DNA of 58,047 nt from Actinomycetota bacterium (lineage in GTDB: Bacteria > Actinomycetota > Actinomycetes > Nanopelagicales > Nanopelagicaceae), in NCBI GenBank assembly GCA_947490845.1, contig CANLHI010000004.1, forward strand, positions 1-58,047. Direction: 5' to 3'. Numbering within the stretch: position 1 is the first letter of the stretch; each line of letters opens with the position of its first letter. Below are positions 26,343 through 36,190 of the stretch, one piece after another. The notes beneath the pieces were generated by a model. That model ran no database searches, was not told the origin of the DNA, and worked only from the letters and a program-made list of their open reading frames with translations. Both the position numbers and the translations under genes were made by a program.

Positions 26343-27857
26343 TTACTCGACTTCAGGTTTTACCAACGGGAACAAGATTGTTTCGCGAATTCCTAAACCG
26401 GTAAGTGCCATGAGCAAGCGATCAACGCCCATTCCCATTCCACCTGTCGGTGGCATTGCAAATTCCATTGCGCGCAAGAAATCTTCATCTACTTGCATCG
26501 CTTCTAAATCGCCTTTCGCGCCGAGAGTCGCTTGTTCGATTAAACGTTCGCGCTGTACAACTGGATCGATTAATTCGGAGTATCCAGTTGCAAGTTCAAA
26601 CCCATCAATGTAGAGATCCCATTTTTCGGCAACGCCAGGTAATTCACGGTGGGCACGCACCAACGGTGAAGTATCGACTGGGAAGCCCATCACAAATGTA
26701 GGCTCAATTAATTGGTCTTTAGCAACGTGCTCAAATATTTCTTCAGCAAGTTTGCCGGTTATCCACTTTGGGTCGATCTTCATGCTCAACTTTGTGGCAA
26801 TTTTCTTCAAATCTTCGATCGAAGTAAGGGCCGTTACGGTCTCTCCCACACCTTGTGAAATCGCTTCGTATAACGAAATCTCTTTCCATGGTCCGCCCAA
26901 ATCGGCTTGGCGACCATCATGATGGGTAACAACGTGTGAACCAGCAACTGCCATCGCTGCGTTTTGCACAAGTGAACGAGTTAAATCTGCAATTGAGCGC
27001 CAGTCACCATATGCCTGATAGCTCTCGATCATCGCAAATTCGGGTGAGTGAGAAGAATCGGCGCCTTCGTTGCGGAAATTTCGGTTGATTTCAAATACTC
27101 GCTCAATGCCACCGACTACGCAACGCTTTAAGAATAGTTCTGGTGCGATGCGCAGATAAAGATCCATATCGTAGGCATTGCTAAATGATTTAAAGGGACG
27201 CGCTGCTGCCCCACCATGCATCACTTGCAACATTGGAGTTTCAACTTCAATAAAGTTTTCGGCGCTAAATGTCTCACGTAGAGATTTCATTACTGCCGGA
27301 CGTAAACGAGCATTGGAGCGCGCTTCATCGCGGACAATTAAATCCACGTAGCGCATACGAACGCGAGTTTCCTCAGACATCGGTTTGTGATCATTTGGCA
27401 ATGGGCGAAGTGACTTTGCAGCCATGGCATAACTATTTGCCAGAATTGATAGTTCACCGCGTTTGGATGTAATTATTTCGCCAGTAACGCTAACAATGTC
27501 ACCTAGATCGATATCACTTTTCCATGAATCAAGAACTTCTTGACCTACTTTGTCCAGAGATAGCATCGCTTGTAGTTCGGTGCCATCGCCTTCACGTAGC
27601 GTTGCAAAACAGAGTTTTCCAGTATCGCGTTTAAAGATAACGCGACCGGTAAGGCTTTGGATATCACCTGTTGCAGTATCGGTTTCAAGAGCTGCGTATT
27701 TGGTGCGTATTTCTAAAAGGGATGCGGTGCGCGCAACTGCAACTGGATAAGGCTCAATTCCGCGCTCAATTAGACCGGCGCGCTTTTCGCGGCGGATACG
27801 TAATTGCTCTGGCAGATCTTCTTCGACCGGCGCTGCGGGCTCTTTTTCGTTACTCAT
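26343..27857 (-). CDS. lysS: LysS, lysyl-tRNA synthetase (class II)
   Basis: Charges tRNA-Lys. The 504 residues have an N-terminal OB-fold anticodon-binding domain (about 60-165, SLTGRVIFKRDTGKLCFATL) and a class II catalytic core: motif 1 near residue 190, motif 2 in FEINRNFRNEGADSSHSPEF, and motif 3 in GGMGMGVDRLLMALTG. TAGACT on the minus strand (27867-27872) ends 9 nt before the ATG. A tRNA-Lys(TTT) gene is at 48044-48116. Confidence 0.96.
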   Translation of the reverse strand: MSNEKEPAAPVEEDLPEQLRIRREKRAGLIERGIEPYPVAVARTASLLEIRTKYAALETDTATGDIQSLTGRVIFKRDTGKLCFATLREGDGTELQAMLSLDKVGQEVLDSWKSDIDLGDIVSVTGEIITSKRGELSILANSYAMAAKSLRPLPNDHKPMSEETRVRMRYVDLIVRDEARSNARLRPAVMKSLRETFSAENFIEVETPMLQVMHGGAAARPFKSFSNAYDMDLYLRIAPELFLKRCVVGGIERVFEINRNFRNEGADSSHSPEFAMIESYQAYGDWRSIADLTRSLVQNAAMAVAGSHVVTHHDGRQADLGGPWKEISLYEAISQGVGETVTALTSIEDLKKIATKLSMKIDPKWITGKLAEEIFEHVAKDQLIEPTFVMGFPVDTSPLVRAHRELPGVAEKWDLYIDGFELATGYSELIDPVVQRERLIEQATLGAKGDLEAMQVDEDFLRAMEFAMPPTGGMGMGVDRLLMALTGLGIRETILFPLVKPEVE

Positions 27858-27876
27858 GATGGCGAGAGTCTACCTA

Positions 27877-28641
27877 TTAGATATTTCGCTCGTGGATAAG
27901 GCGCAGTCCAATCAGCGTGAGATCAGGCTCATGCTCATCAATAGTTTCAGCAACGCCAATGATTAGTGGTGCAAGTCCACCAGTGGCAATAACCGTTGGC
28001 GTTCCTTCATAACTCTGCGCTAATTCGGCCACAATACGATCGACCAAGCCATCCACTTGTCCGGCAAATCCAAAGATTGTGCCTGATTGCAGAGCTTCAA
28101 CAGTGTTCTTACCAATTACATTTTTAGGTCGAATTAATTCAACTTTGCGAAGTTGCGCAGCCCGTGCCGCCAGCGCATCAACTGAGATTTCAATTCCTGG
28201 TGCAAGTGCGCCACCTAAGAATTCGCCCTTAGGTGAGACAACATCAAGGTTTGTAGATGTTCCGAAGTCAACAACGATTGCTGGGCCGCCATATAAAGTG
28301 TGAGCAGCCAAAGTATTTACTATGCGATCTGCGCCAATTTCCTTTGGGTTATCAACTAATAGTGGAACACCTGTCTTTGTGCCCGGTTCAACAATCGTTG
28401 TTGGGATGTTAGAAAAATAAGTCGCGATCATGGTGCGCAATTCCCGCAATGTTGCTGGGACTGTTGAACAAATAGAAAGTCCAGTTACTTCATATCCAGC
28501 AACAAGTGCGTGATATTGCAACCAAAGCTCGTCGGCAGTTGTGCGGGGATCTGTCTTAACTCGCCAAGAACGAATTAACTCATTGCCTTCGAAAATTCCC
28601 AATACCGTGTTGGTATTTCCCACATCTACTGTCAGCAACAT
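27877..28641 (-). CDS. coaX: CoaX, type III pantothenate kinase
   Basis: First step of CoA synthesis from pantothenate, ASKHA fold. The 254 residues show VDVGNTNTVLGIFEG (5-19), the catalytic-Asp region VVDFGTSTNLDVV, GGALAPGIEISVDALAARAAQL, and GTIFGFAGQVDGL. It follows nadC with a 2-nt gap and lies downstream of panC in the same block, linking pantothenate formation to its phosphorylation. Confidence 0.95.
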   Translation of the reverse strand: MLLTVDVGNTNTVLGIFEGNELIRSWRVKTDPRTTADELWLQYHALVAGYEVTGLSICSTVPATLRELRTMIATYFSNIPTTIVEPGTKTGVPLLVDNPKEIGADRIVNTLAAHTLYGGPAIVVDFGTSTNLDVVSPKGEFLGGALAPGIEISVDALAARAAQLRKVELIRPKNVIGKNTVEALQSGTIFGFAGQVDGLVDRIVAELAQSYEGTPTVIATGGLAPLIIGVAETIDEHEPDLTLIGLRLIHERNI

Positions 28642-28643
28642 AA

Positions 28644-29468
28644 TTACTCCGTTCTCAGATCTAGGCCAATATCAAAAATTGGAGCCGAATGTGTCAGCGC
28701 CCCAATTGCGATGTAATCAACTCCTGATTGTGCATAGGCGCGAGCATTGGCAATTGAGATTCCACCCGATGCTTCAAGTTTGCACTTTCCATTAACTAGC
28801 GCGACCGCTTGTGCGCACACTTCCGGGCTCATATTATCGAGCAGAATTAAATCTGGATTCAGCGGCAAGACTTCTTTAAGTTGCTCCAAAGTATCTACTT
28901 CTATCTCGATTTCAGCTTTTGGATAGGCACTTCTTACCTTTGCAAAGGCGGCAACCGCGCCACCGGCGGCGGCGATGTGATTATCTTTAATCAAAGCAGC
29001 ATCGCTCAAACTCATGCGGTGGTTTACTCCCCCGCCCATGCGCACGGCATATTTCTCAATAACGCGCATTCCAGGTGTTGTCTTTCGGGTATCGCGCACC
29101 TGACACTTAGTTCCTGATACTTCCTTTACCCACTTACTGGTAAGCGTTGCGATTCCACTTAGATGGCCAAAAAAATTAAGCGCGGTACGTTCGGCTAATA
29201 ATATTGCTCGAGTATTTCCGCGCACGGTAATTAAAATATCGCCAGCCTTTACAGAGTCTCCATCTTTCTTAAGTTGAGTTACATCTGTAATACCAACTTC
29301 TGCCAAGACAGCATGGGCAATGTTCGAACCAGCAATTACCCCATCCATGCGTGCTACAAAATCCGCCGAAGAATTTGCTTCAGTAGAAATAGTTGCCTCT
29401 GAAGTTATATCGGCGCCACCTGCTAGATCTTCGGCTAGCGCTGCTTTAATTAACTCTTTTTCATTCAT
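28644..29468 (-). CDS. nadC: NadC, quinolinate phosphoribosyltransferase
   Basis: Converts quinolinate and PRPP to nicotinate mononucleotide in de novo NAD synthesis. The 274 residues contain TALNFFGHLSGIAT, the substrate-binding DTRKTTPGMRVIEKYAV, GGGVNHRMSLSDAALIKDNH, and the barrel glycines in LEASGGIS. The ATG overlaps the nadB stop by 4 nt (ATGA), as expected for coupled quinolinate enzymes. Confidence 0.96.
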   Translation of the reverse strand: MNEKELIKAALAEDLAGGADITSEATISTEANSSADFVARMDGVIAGSNIAHAVLAEVGITDVTQLKKDGDSVKAGDILITVRGNTRAILLAERTALNFFGHLSGIATLTSKWVKEVSGTKCQVRDTRKTTPGMRVIEKYAVRMGGGVNHRMSLSDAALIKDNHIAAAGGAVAAFAKVRSAYPKAEIEIEVDTLEQLKEVLPLNPDLILLDNMSPEVCAQAVALVNGKCKLEASGGISIANARAYAQSGVDYIAIGALTHSAPIFDIGLDLRTE

Positions 29469-31078
29469 CGCCCGTCAACCTCCTGATAAGAAGTAATCCA
29501 GTTACCTTTGCTATCTAATTGCTGAACGATTCGTTTGCGCCAATTACCTTCAGTTTTGGGGAAATCTTCACGCCAATGTGAACCACGTGTCTCTTGACGA
29601 ATTAAGGAAGCTTTTAGGATCGCCTGCGCCAATTGAAATAGATTCGTTGTCTCCCATGCTTCAACACATGGATTAGTACTAGTTCGATCTTGAATGCGTG
29701 TTAAGTCAGCACTGGTCTGCAGAAGTGAATCAGAAGAGCGCAACACACCCGCGCCACGGCTCATACTTAACTGTAATTCTCGGCGAGTAAGTGGATCCAA
29801 CAAAATAGAACGTGAATCATCTGCAACTGGTTCTGATTGTTTCGGTAAATTTGCAGCGATATCTGCAGCAATTCGGGCGCTAAAGACCAGGCCTTCTAAA
29901 AGTGAATTAGATGCCAGGCGATTGGCCCCGTGCACGCCAGAACATGCAGTTTCCCCACATGCATAAAGTCCAGTAACGCTGGTGCGCCCATTTAAATCAA
30001 CTCGCACGCCACCAGATGCGTAATGCGATGCCGGAGCAACCGGAATTAGATCTTTCGCAGGATTAATACCGTGAGCAATACAAGATGAATAAATTGTTGG
30101 AAAACGATTTTCGAAGCCCGAAAGGTGGCGAACATCTAGCCAAACATGATGCGCGCCAGATTTATTCATATGGCGCATGGAAGCGATTGCAACGACATCG
30201 CGTGGTGCGAGCTCTGCCAATTGGTGTTCAGAGACCATAAAACGTTTGCCTTCATCATCAACTAAATATGCACCTTCACCGCGCACCGCTTCGCTAATTA
30301 GCGGTTGCTGACCTTGGGTGTTATCACCTAACCATAAAACAGTTGGATGGAATTGAATGAATTCAACATCTGCCACTTTTGCACCAGCACGCAAAGCAAG
30401 TGCGACGCCATCACCTGTAGAAACTGAAGGATTTGTAGTTTGTGCAAATACTTGACCTAAGCCACCTGTTGCTAAAACAACTGCCTTGCCCAATGCGCGA
30501 CCTACGCCATCGCGACTACCGGCACCGATTACGTGCAAGGTAACTCCACACACAGCACCGCTAGCATTTTTTATCGCATCTAAGACAAGCGCATCTTCAA
30601 CAACTTCGATTTCGGGGTCATCGTGTACTGCAGCTAGAAGTGCACGCGATACTTCAGCACCAGTGGCATCTCCACCTGCATGCAAAATTCTGTTACGTAA
30701 ATGCCCACCTTCGCGCGTTAGTGAAATTTCACCAGTCTCTTCTGTGTCAAAAATCGCTCCGCGTTCAATCAATTTACGAACTGCAGCAGGTCCCTCAGTT
30801 ACAAGTACGCGAACCGCTTCAGCATCACATAAATCAGCGCCTGCAACCAAGGTGTCTTTTAAATGCTGGTCAGGTGTATCACCGGGGCCAAGTGCGGCAG
30901 CGATTCCACCCTGTGCCCATTTGGTAGAACCTTCATCGACTTTAGATTTGGTAACTATTAATACTGATAAGCCATAAGTGCGCGCTTGCAGCGCAGTTGT
31001 TAAACCAGCAATTCCCGAACCAACCACAATCACATCTGCAGTTGCAGTCCATCCTGGGGCAGGTGCAAGTAGCTTCAT
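29465..31078 (-). CDS. nadB: NadB, L-aspartate oxidase
   Basis: FAD enzyme that makes iminoaspartate, which NadA condenses to quinolinate. The 537 residues show the dinucleotide fold VVGSGIAGLTTAL (about 19-31), STKWAQGGIAAAL, the active-site region EGGHLRNRILHAGGDATG, FIQFHPTVLW, and the succinate dehydrogenase-like capping domain ending in a helical C-terminus. nadA is not in the cluster. It overlaps panC upstream and nadC downstream by 4 nt each. Confidence 0.96.
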   Translation of the reverse strand: MKLLAPAPGWTATADVIVVGSGIAGLTTALQARTYGLSVLIVTKSKVDEGSTKWAQGGIAAALGPGDTPDQHLKDTLVAGADLCDAEAVRVLVTEGPAAVRKLIERGAIFDTEETGEISLTREGGHLRNRILHAGGDATGAEVSRALLAAVHDDPEIEVVEDALVLDAIKNASGAVCGVTLHVIGAGSRDGVGRALGKAVVLATGGLGQVFAQTTNPSVSTGDGVALALRAGAKVADVEFIQFHPTVLWLGDNTQGQQPLISEAVRGEGAYLVDDEGKRFMVSEHQLAELAPRDVVAIASMRHMNKSGAHHVWLDVRHLSGFENRFPTIYSSCIAHGINPAKDLIPVAPASHYASGGVRVDLNGRTSVTGLYACGETACSGVHGANRLASNSLLEGLVFSARIAADIAANLPKQSEPVADDSRSILLDPLTRRELQLSMSRGAGVLRSSDSLLQTSADLTRIQDRTSTNPCVEAWETTNLFQLAQAILKASLIRQETRGSHWREDFPKTEGNWRKRIVQQLDSKGNWITSYQEVDGR

Positions 31079-31872
31079 CTCAAGCCACCTGTCGTCATCT
31101 GCATATTGTCGATCAAACGCACCCCATTAAGCCAACCAGCGATAATCGCACGCGAATTGAGCGTGGAATCTGTAGCGATCGAGAAGTCCTGCTCGTCAAT
31201 GACTTCGGCATAATCTAATTTAAAGAGCGGTTGCGTGGCGCAGACTTTACGCATCTGATTGTGCGCTTCTTGCACATTGAGTGAAGTCTTTGCTGCGATT
31301 AGAGCTTCATAGATAACTGATGCGACAGCTCGGCTCTCTTTATCTAAGCGAACATTACGTGATGACATGGCAAGACCATCTGATTCACGTACAGTTGGGG
31401 CAGCAATTATTTTGACACCTTTTGCAATTGCTCTAATCAACGTTAGTTGCTGAAAATCTTTCTCACCGAAAATTGCAGCCTCTGGTTTCAATAATTCGAA
31501 TAACCTCGAAACCACAGTTACAACGCCATCAAAATGCCCAGAACGATTTGCACCTTCATATATATTTCCTAAATCCCCGGCGCTAATTTTCTCAACTTGC
31601 GAAGGATAAATTTCTTTTTCTGTAGGCAGCCACAAGTGTGTGACTCCAGATTCGGCGGCGATTTCAATATCACGATCTGGCGTGCGGGGATAGTTTGCAA
31701 GATCCTGCGCATCATCGAATTGCAGTGGATTTACAAAGATGCTGGCAACTACAAAGTCACTTTTCGCTTTGGCTAATTTAAATAGCGAGGCATGTCCAGC
31801 ATGAAGTGCGCCCATAGTTGGCACAAAAGTGCAGCCGCCATCGATTTCTGATGCGCTGGTAACAATCTTCAT
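31075..31872 (-). CDS. panC: PanC, pantothenate synthetase
   Basis: ATP-dependent condensation of pantoate and beta-alanine. The 265-residue protein has FVPTMGALHAGHASL (16-30) with the HXGH ATP-binding pair His24/His27, SIFVNPLQFDD, GEKDFQQL and the KMSKS-equivalent MSSRNVRLD. A GGAG Shine-Dalgarno lies just upstream, and a minus-strand TATATT at about 31895-31900 may be a promoter inside the folK-panC gap. Neither panD nor panB is present nearby. Confidence 0.95.
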   Translation of the reverse strand: MKIVTSASEIDGGCTFVPTMGALHAGHASLFKLAKAKSDFVVASIFVNPLQFDDAQDLANYPRTPDRDIEIAAESGVTHLWLPTEKEIYPSQVEKISAGDLGNIYEGANRSGHFDGVVTVVSRLFELLKPEAAIFGEKDFQQLTLIRAIAKGVKIIAAPTVRESDGLAMSSRNVRLDKESRAVASVIYEALIAAKTSLNVQEAHNQMRKVCATQPLFKLDYAEVIDEQDFSIATDSTLNSRAIIAGWLNGVRLIDNMQMTTGGLR

Positions 31873-31926
31873 ATCTGGCTCCAGTCCTTTCAGGTACCGG
31901 GCGGTGATGAATATAAGTTTAGAGCC

Positions 31927-32373
31927 TTAAAGCATTTGCTCCAAAAGCTCAGATATATGGCCGTGAGTGAGCAAAATTGCATCAGGATCTATGGAATGCC
32001 AGGGCTCAATCACAAATCGGCGCTCATGTGCGCGTGGATGAGGCAGGGTTAATTCATCTGCCGAACTTAAGAGAGTTCCGTATTGAATCAAATCCAAATC
32101 TATTGTGCGCGGGCCCCATTTTTCGTTGCGCTCTCGGCCCAAAGTTTTTTCAATTCCTTGCAAAAGCGCCAGCAGATCAAGTGCGGGCAGATCACTTTCC
32201 ACAATACAGACCGCATTTAAGTAATCTGGCTGAGGGATATCGCTGATGGGCTTGGTGGAAAAATACTTTGAAACAGCTTGGAAATCAGTTGCTTCGCGCA
32301 GCATTGCTACTGCTAAATCCATCTGTTCTTTAGGGTTTCCTATATTTGCACCGAGTGCGATTATCGCTCTCAT
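31927..32373 (-). CDS. folK: FolK, HPPK (6-hydroxymethyl-dihydropterin pyrophosphokinase)
   Basis: Pyrophosphorylates hydroxymethyl-dihydropterin in folate synthesis. The 148 residues begin MRAIIALGANIGNPKEQM and include PQPDYLNAVC, the ATP/metal loop RNEKWGPRTIDLDLIQYG, and LPHPRAHERRFV, all HPPK signatures. Its ATG overlaps the folB stop by 4 nt; it ends the folE-folP-folB-folK run. Confidence 0.95.
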   Translation of the reverse strand: MRAIIALGANIGNPKEQMDLAVAMLREATDFQAVSKYFSTKPISDIPQPDYLNAVCIVESDLPALDLLALLQGIEKTLGRERNEKWGPRTIDLDLIQYGTLLSSADELTLPHPRAHERRFVIEPWHSIDPDAILLTHGHISELLEQML

Positions 32374-32726
32374 CGATTTATAGTTACCGATATATCTTTG
32401 ACTTCAGCGTTAACCGGGGCTTGTGGCTTGTGAACTGTTACCGATATGGCGGCTGCTTGCGGATATGTAGCCTTGATTCGATCTGCAATATTTCCGGCAA
32501 GTTTTTCAATCAAAGAAACTGGGGCGCCGGTAATCTCTTTAATAACTAAATCTGTAACTTCCGCATAATTAATTGTGTCAGCAACGTCATCTGAGACGCT
32601 GGCGCGAGTTAGATCAACTTCCAGCACCACATCTACGTAGAAATCTTGGCCAGTGGTCTTCTCGCTTTCAAAGACACCGTGATATCCAAAAGATCTAATT
32701 CCTTTAATTTCAATTAAGTCAGCCAT
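32370..32726 (-). CDS. folB: FolB, dihydroneopterin aldolase
   Basis: Retro-aldol cleavage of dihydroneopterin to hydroxymethyl-dihydropterin. With ATG at 32726 the protein is 118 residues; a TTG two codons upstream is also open, but the ATG falls in an ATGGCTGA overlap with the folP stop typical of coupled genes. Motifs are GIRSFGYHGVFESEK, QDFYVDVVLEVDL, NYAEVTDLV, and LIEKLAGNIADRI with the conserved lysine. Confidence 0.94.
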   Translation of the reverse strand: MADLIEIKGIRSFGYHGVFESEKTTGQDFYVDVVLEVDLTRASVSDDVADTINYAEVTDLVIKEITGAPVSLIEKLAGNIADRIKATYPQAAAISVTVHKPQAPVNAEVKDISVTINR

Positions 32727-33480
32727 TTGCAATTACCAATTTCTTATGTGGAGCCACGCTATGAACTCTAACTGCCCAAATCTTTTTATCAAGGAGTGAA
32801 CTGGTCAAATCTATGGTTGCCACTTCGCGTTCGTCAGGACTTTGACCACCCAGAAAACGTTTCCGTGAGCCTCCAATTAATACTGGATATCCCAAATCAG
32901 TGATCTCATCGATACGGCGCAAGATCTCCCAGTTATGTTCACTTTCTTTTGCAAAGCCCAAGCCTGGATCGATTATCAAATTGTTGCGGGCGATTCCGCT
33001 GCGTAGAGCTTTATCAATTTGAACTCTAATTTCTGCAATCACTTCTTTCACGACATCTTTATATACAGCGCGCGAATTCATATCTGCTGAGTGGCCCCGC
33101 CAATGCATCAAAATGTAAGGGCAGCCAAGTTCGGCAACTCTTTCATGCATCTCTTCATCTGCTAATCCACCGCTCACATCATTTACGATGCTCGCTCCTG
33201 CGGCAACCGCCGCATCTGCCGTTTCTGCACGCATGGTGTCAATGCTTATTGGAATTCCGGTTTGTGACAACTTTTCAATTACTGGGATAACGCGTGCTTG
33301 TTCTTCTTGGGCACTTACTCGCTCGGCACCGGGACGCGTGGATTCACCACCAATATCGATTATGTCTACACCTTCAGAAATCATTTCCAGGCCGCGAGCG
33401 ACCGCTTTTTCATAGGTATCGTGTCGACCACCATCTGCAAATGAATCTGGTGTGATATTTAAAATGCCCATAATTTTCAT
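32719..33480 (-). CDS. folP: FolP, dihydropteroate synthase
   Basis: Condenses hydroxymethyl-dihydropterin pyrophosphate with p-aminobenzoate; the sulfonamide target. The barrel protein starts MKIMGILNITPDSFADGG (253 residues from this ATG), then DIGGESTRPGAERVS, ISIDTMRAETAD, NDVSGG, LMHWRG, IDPGLGFAK and GGSRKRFLG. A TTG five codons upstream (33495) is an alternative start; neither has a strong Shine-Dalgarno. Confidence 0.95.
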   Translation of the reverse strand: MKIMGILNITPDSFADGGRHDTYEKAVARGLEMISEGVDIIDIGGESTRPGAERVSAQEEQARVIPVIEKLSQTGIPISIDTMRAETADAAVAAGASIVNDVSGGLADEEMHERVAELGCPYILMHWRGHSADMNSRAVYKDVVKEVIAEIRVQIDKALRSGIARNNLIIDPGLGFAKESEHNWEILRRIDEITDLGYPVLIGGSRKRFLGGQSPDEREVATIDLTSSLLDKKIWAVRVHSVAPHKKLVIANG

Positions 33481-33500
33481 AGCAGAACCAGACAATTTAA

Positions 33501-34112
33501 CTAGCCCTTTGTAATTAGGCTAATAGCTTCGGCGCGAGTTGTGGGATCTCGCAAAACACCGCGAACCGCACTTGTTGTAGTTCGGGCGCGTGATTTGCGA
33601 ACTCCGCGCATTGACATACAAAGGTGTTCGCAATCAATAATTACAATCACACCCATTGGATTAAGTATCTGCACCATTGCATCTGCAATTTGTGTGGTTA
33701 GTCGCTCTTGCACTTGTGGGCGTCGCGCAAATAGATCTACTAAACGAGCAACTTTGGAAAGTCCAGTTATCTTCCCACTTGGGATATATCCAACGTGAGC
33801 AACTCCGTGAAATGGAGTTAAGTGATGTTCGCAATGTGAGAAAACTTCAATATCGCGAATGATGACTAACTCTTCATGGCCAATATCAAATGTTGTTGTT
33901 AGAACGTCTTCAGGTGATTTCCATAACCCTTCAAAATTCTCTTTGAAGGCGCGTGCCACGCGTGCAGGAGTCTCTTTTAACCCTTCGCGATCTGGATTTT
34001 CACCTAACGCCAATAACAATTCGCGCACCGCAGCGGTTGCGCGTGCTTCATCGAATGGATGCAGCGCGCGGCCATCTTCTGGCCCCATTGAAACTGGCGT
34101 TACATCACTCAC
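33501..34112 (-). CDS. folE: FolE, GTP cyclohydrolase I
   Basis: First enzyme of tetrahydrofolate synthesis. The 203-residue protein has [24 protein letters not shown] with zinc ligands Cys94 and His97, [18 protein letters not shown], and [10 protein letters not shown] with the third zinc ligand Cys165, so it is the zinc-dependent FolE1 type. It starts with GTG overlapping the ftsH stop (GTGA). Confidence 0.96.
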   Translation of the reverse strand: MSDVTPVSMGPEDGRALHPFDEARATAAVRELLLALGENPDREGLKETPARVARAFKENFEGLWKSPEDVLTTTFDIGHEELVIIRDIEVFSHCEHHLTPFHGVAHVGYIPSGKITGLSKVARLVDLFARRPQVQERLTTQIADAMVQILNPMGVIVIIDCEHLCMSMRGVRKSRARTTTSAVRGVLRDPTTRAEAISLITKG

Positions 34113-36190
34113 TCGTCAGAGCCATCTTTCTTGCCACTTTTCTTAACGCGCGCTGGCTTCTTTGCATTTGCTGGTTCCACGACGATTCTCTCCGGAACAG
34201 CAACTGGTGGTTGCTGTGAAGGAATACGAGTTGCTGAACCCGTCCAAGCCGGACGTCTTGGCCAAGAATTTACTTTGGTAAAGATTGCTGAAATTTCCTC
34301 TTTATTCAACGTTTCTCTCTCAAGTAATTGCAGAACCATCGCATCGAGCGTTGCCCGATTATCAACCAAAATATCGAAAGCCTCTTGATGAGCAGTTTCA
34401 ATTAAATTGCGGATTTCAGCATCCACTTTTGCAGCAACGCTTTCAGAATAATCACGCTGATGTCCATAATCGCGCCCCATAAATGGCTCTGAAGCATCCG
34501 TTCCTAACTTAATCGCACCAATTGATTCAGTCATTCCATATTGCGTGACCATCGCTCGGGCAAGTGCTGTGGCCTTTTCAATATCATTTGATGCACCAGT
34601 TGATGGATCATGGAAAATCAATTCTTCTGCAGCACGTCCGCCAAGTGAATACGCCAACTGATCAAGTAATTGATTACGCGTTGTTGAATACTTGTCATCA
34701 TCTGGCAGAACCATTGTGTAACCAAGGGCGCGACCGCGCGGCATAATCGTAATTTTGTGAACTGGATCTGTATGTGGAAGTGCGTGCGCAACGAGTGCGT
34801 GTCCAGCCTCGTGATAGGCAGTTACACGACGCTCATCATCGGACATAATTCGCGATTTACGTTGTGGCCCAGCCATTACGCGATCAATTGCTTCATCAAT
34901 TTGCAGATTAGAAATAACTTTTTTGCCTTCGCGGGCGGCAAGTAGCGCTGCTTCATTTAGGACATTCGCTAGATCAGCACCTGTGAAACCGGGTGTGCGA
35001 CGGGCATATGTAAGCAGTTCAACTTCATCGGAAAGTGGCTTTGTTTTAGCGTGGACTTTTAGAATTTCTTCACGTCCCTTTAGATCAGGGCGATCTACTG
35101 CTATCTGACGATCAAAGCGACCCGGACGCAATAGTGCAGGATCTAAAACATCTGGTCGGTTTGTGGCAGCGATCAAAATAACTTGCCCGCCTGATTCAAA
35201 ACCATCCATTTCAACAAGTAATTGGTTAAGAGTTTGTTCACGTTCATCGTGTCCGCCACCCATACCGGCACCGCGTTGGCAACCGACTGCATCTATCTCA
35301 TCTCCGAAAACGATTGCTGGAGCATTGGCTTTTGCTTGCGCAAAGAGATCGCGTACGCGAGCAGCACCGACGCCAACAAACATTTCGACGAAGTCAGAAC
35401 CTGAGATCGAATAGAAAGGTACTTGGGCTTCACCGGCAACGGCGCGCGCTAATAAAGTTTTACCAGTTCCGGGAGGACCATAAAGCAGAACGCCTTTTGG
35501 AATCTTGGCACCGAGAAGTGCGTACTTTGGTGGATTGGCTAAGAAATCTTTGATCTCTTCAAGTTCGGCGATAGCTTCATCAGCACCTGCCACATCAGAA
35601 AAAGTATTCTGCGGAACATCGTTATCTTGCAGCTTGGCGCGAGATTTTCCAAAGGAAAAGACTTTGTTTCCACCTTGTGCATTGCTCATTAGGAAGAAGA
35701 ATAAGAATCCAATTAATAAAATGGGTGCGATTGAGAATAAGAAAGATACGAAGAGTGATTGCTTTGGAACATCGACATTCCAACCCTTAACAGGTGGATT
35801 TCCAGTGAGCGCATCAACAATTGTTGGCTCTTGGCGGATTACATAAGATGCTTCTACTTTGCTAGAGCCGTTGATAAGGCTGCCTGGCTTGAGAATTAAC
35901 TGTAATTTCTGAGATTTATCAATAAGAAGTGCTGACTCCACTTTGGATTGCGCAATCGCATCGAGTGCTTGAGAAGTGCCGATCTCTGTGTAGCGATTGC
36001 CAGCGCTAGTGATTTGTCCAAAGATGCTCACGCCAAGGATTGCAACGATTATCCAGAGAAGTGGTCCACGCATAATCCGTCCTGCGCGAGTTGTTGGCAC
36101 TTTCTTGGCAGGCTTTTTTACACCAGAATTTTTTGCCGCTGGTTTTTTCTTAAAAAAGTTTTTCTTTTCCATTTTATTCGCCGCACCCAC
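34109..36190 (-). CDS. ftsH: FtsH, membrane-bound AAA+ zinc protease
   Basis: Membrane protein quality-control protease of 693 residues. Two transmembrane segments (about 43-60 and 148-168) flank an extracytoplasmic domain; Walker A GPPGTGKT is at 238-245, Walker B Asp297-Glu298, the SRH region near 341-360, and zinc motif HEAGH at 460-464. Two residues next to Walker B differ from usual actinobacterial FtsH: Gly296 where a bulky hydrophobic is normal, and Cys304 where Arg is normal. GTG at 36190 shares a base with the hpt stop; ATG at 36172 is an alternative. The C-terminal tail is basic. Confidence 0.95.
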   Translation of the reverse strand: MGAANKMEKKNFFKKKPAAKNSGVKKPAKKVPTTRAGRIMRGPLLWIIVAILGVSIFGQITSAGNRYTEIGTSQALDAIAQSKVESALLIDKSQKLQLILKPGSLINGSSKVEASYVIRQEPTIVDALTGNPPVKGWNVDVPKQSLFVSFLFSIAPILLIGFLFFFLMSNAQGGNKVFSFGKSRAKLQDNDVPQNTFSDVAGADEAIAELEEIKDFLANPPKYALLGAKIPKGVLLYGPPGTGKTLLARAVAGEAQVPFYSISGSDFVEMFVGVGAARVRDLFAQAKANAPAIVFGDEIDAVGCQRGAGMGGGHDEREQTLNQLLVEMDGFESGGQVILIAATNRPDVLDPALLRPGRFDRQIAVDRPDLKGREEILKVHAKTKPLSDEVELLTYARRTPGFTGADLANVLNEAALLAAREGKKVISNLQIDEAIDRVMAGPQRKSRIMSDDERRVTAYHEAGHALVAHALPHTDPVHKITIMPRGRALGYTMVLPDDDKYSTTRNQLLDQLAYSLGGRAAEELIFHDPSTGASNDIEKATALARAMVTQYGMTESIGAIKLGTDASEPFMGRDYGHQRDYSESVAAKVDAEIRNLIETAHQEAFDILVDNRATLDAMVLQLLERETLNKEEISAIFTKVNSWPRRPAWTGSATRIPSQQPPVAVPERIVVEPANAKKPARVKKSGKKDGSDE

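Noticed and set aside
30486-30977. A 163-codon plus-strand ORF
   Set aside because: It is the low-complexity reverse-strand shadow of nadB.
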